Source: Panulirus ornatus
Lineage: Eukaryota; Arthropoda; Malacostraca; Decapoda; Palinuridae
Length of the DNA: 64,000 nucleotides
Assembly (NCBI RefSeq): GCF_036320965.1
Contig: NC_092241.1
Location: 27,600,797 to 27,664,796 of the forward strand
Direction of reading: 5' to 3'
The notes below the pieces were generated by a model, which worked only from the letters and a program-made list of their open reading frames with translations, made no database searches and was not told the DNA's origin. The position numbers and the translations under genes are program-made. Shown here one piece after another: positions 63,940-64,000 of this stretch. Positions within the stretch are counted from its first letter, which is position 1. Each line of letters opens with the position of its first letter.

Positions 63940-63986
<47 letters not shown>
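63927..63986 (+). repeat. (CG)n(TG)n compound microsatellite
   Basis: CGCACGCGCGCG followed by about 27 TG units, near the right edge of the window. Confidence 0.96.
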
Positions 63987-63988
<2 letters not shown>

Positions 63989-64000
63989 TAAGTTGCTCAG

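Overview
This window looks like intergenic or heterochromatic DNA from an animal genome. The best fit is a decapod crustacean such as a lobster, shrimp or crab. This rests on remembered likeness of the dispersed LINE, SINE and core-motif repeats to decapod repeats, and on the very long AT, GT and CT microsatellites. The species is inferred, not proven. I found no intact host gene, no RNA gene other than a tRNA-like SINE head, and no bacterial-type feature. Every protein similarity I recognise belongs to a decayed mobile element.

Left half (1-34,517): one uninterrupted AT-rich satellite array with a monomer of about 308 bp, roughly 112 copies, truncated by the window on the left. Five diagnostic heads define the monomers (the first occurs in two forms, A and C). 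They are ordered into higher-order repeats: an A-B-C-D-E-F hexamer of about 1.85 kb up to ~14.1 kb, then an A-B-E-F tetramer of about 1.23 kb. A 10.13 kb block spanning both classes is duplicated in tandem (9,171-19,302 and 19,303-29,446). A second duplication with a 5.74 kb period lies at the left end. The last ~2 kb is degenerate, and the array stops inside a monomer at ~34,517.

Middle (34,518-46,760): mostly unrecognised sequence. It carries microsatellites, a 42-bp minisatellite, a decayed minisatellite rich in TTTACAAC words, a ~110-bp dispersed repeat pair, a tRNA-derived SINE with an AT tail (40,446-40,679), a GC-core dispersed repeat here called family K, and a decayed jockey-like endonuclease fragment.

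Right half (46,760-64,000): a graveyard of one non-LTR retrotransposon family (APE-type endonuclease, reverse transcriptase, long 3' tail with a GC-rich core). At least nine fragments lie on both strands. The youngest is a 5'-truncated copy with an FADD catalytic box and one frameshift (52,625-53,690, minus). A near-identical 3' end lies inverted at 56,960-57,470. A pseudogene of an uncharacterised repetitive arthropod protein lies at 48,530-49,440. Long (TA)n tracts sit at nearly every retroelement boundary. The parts do not form a pathway; the window records satellite amplification, retrotransposition and microsatellite growth.
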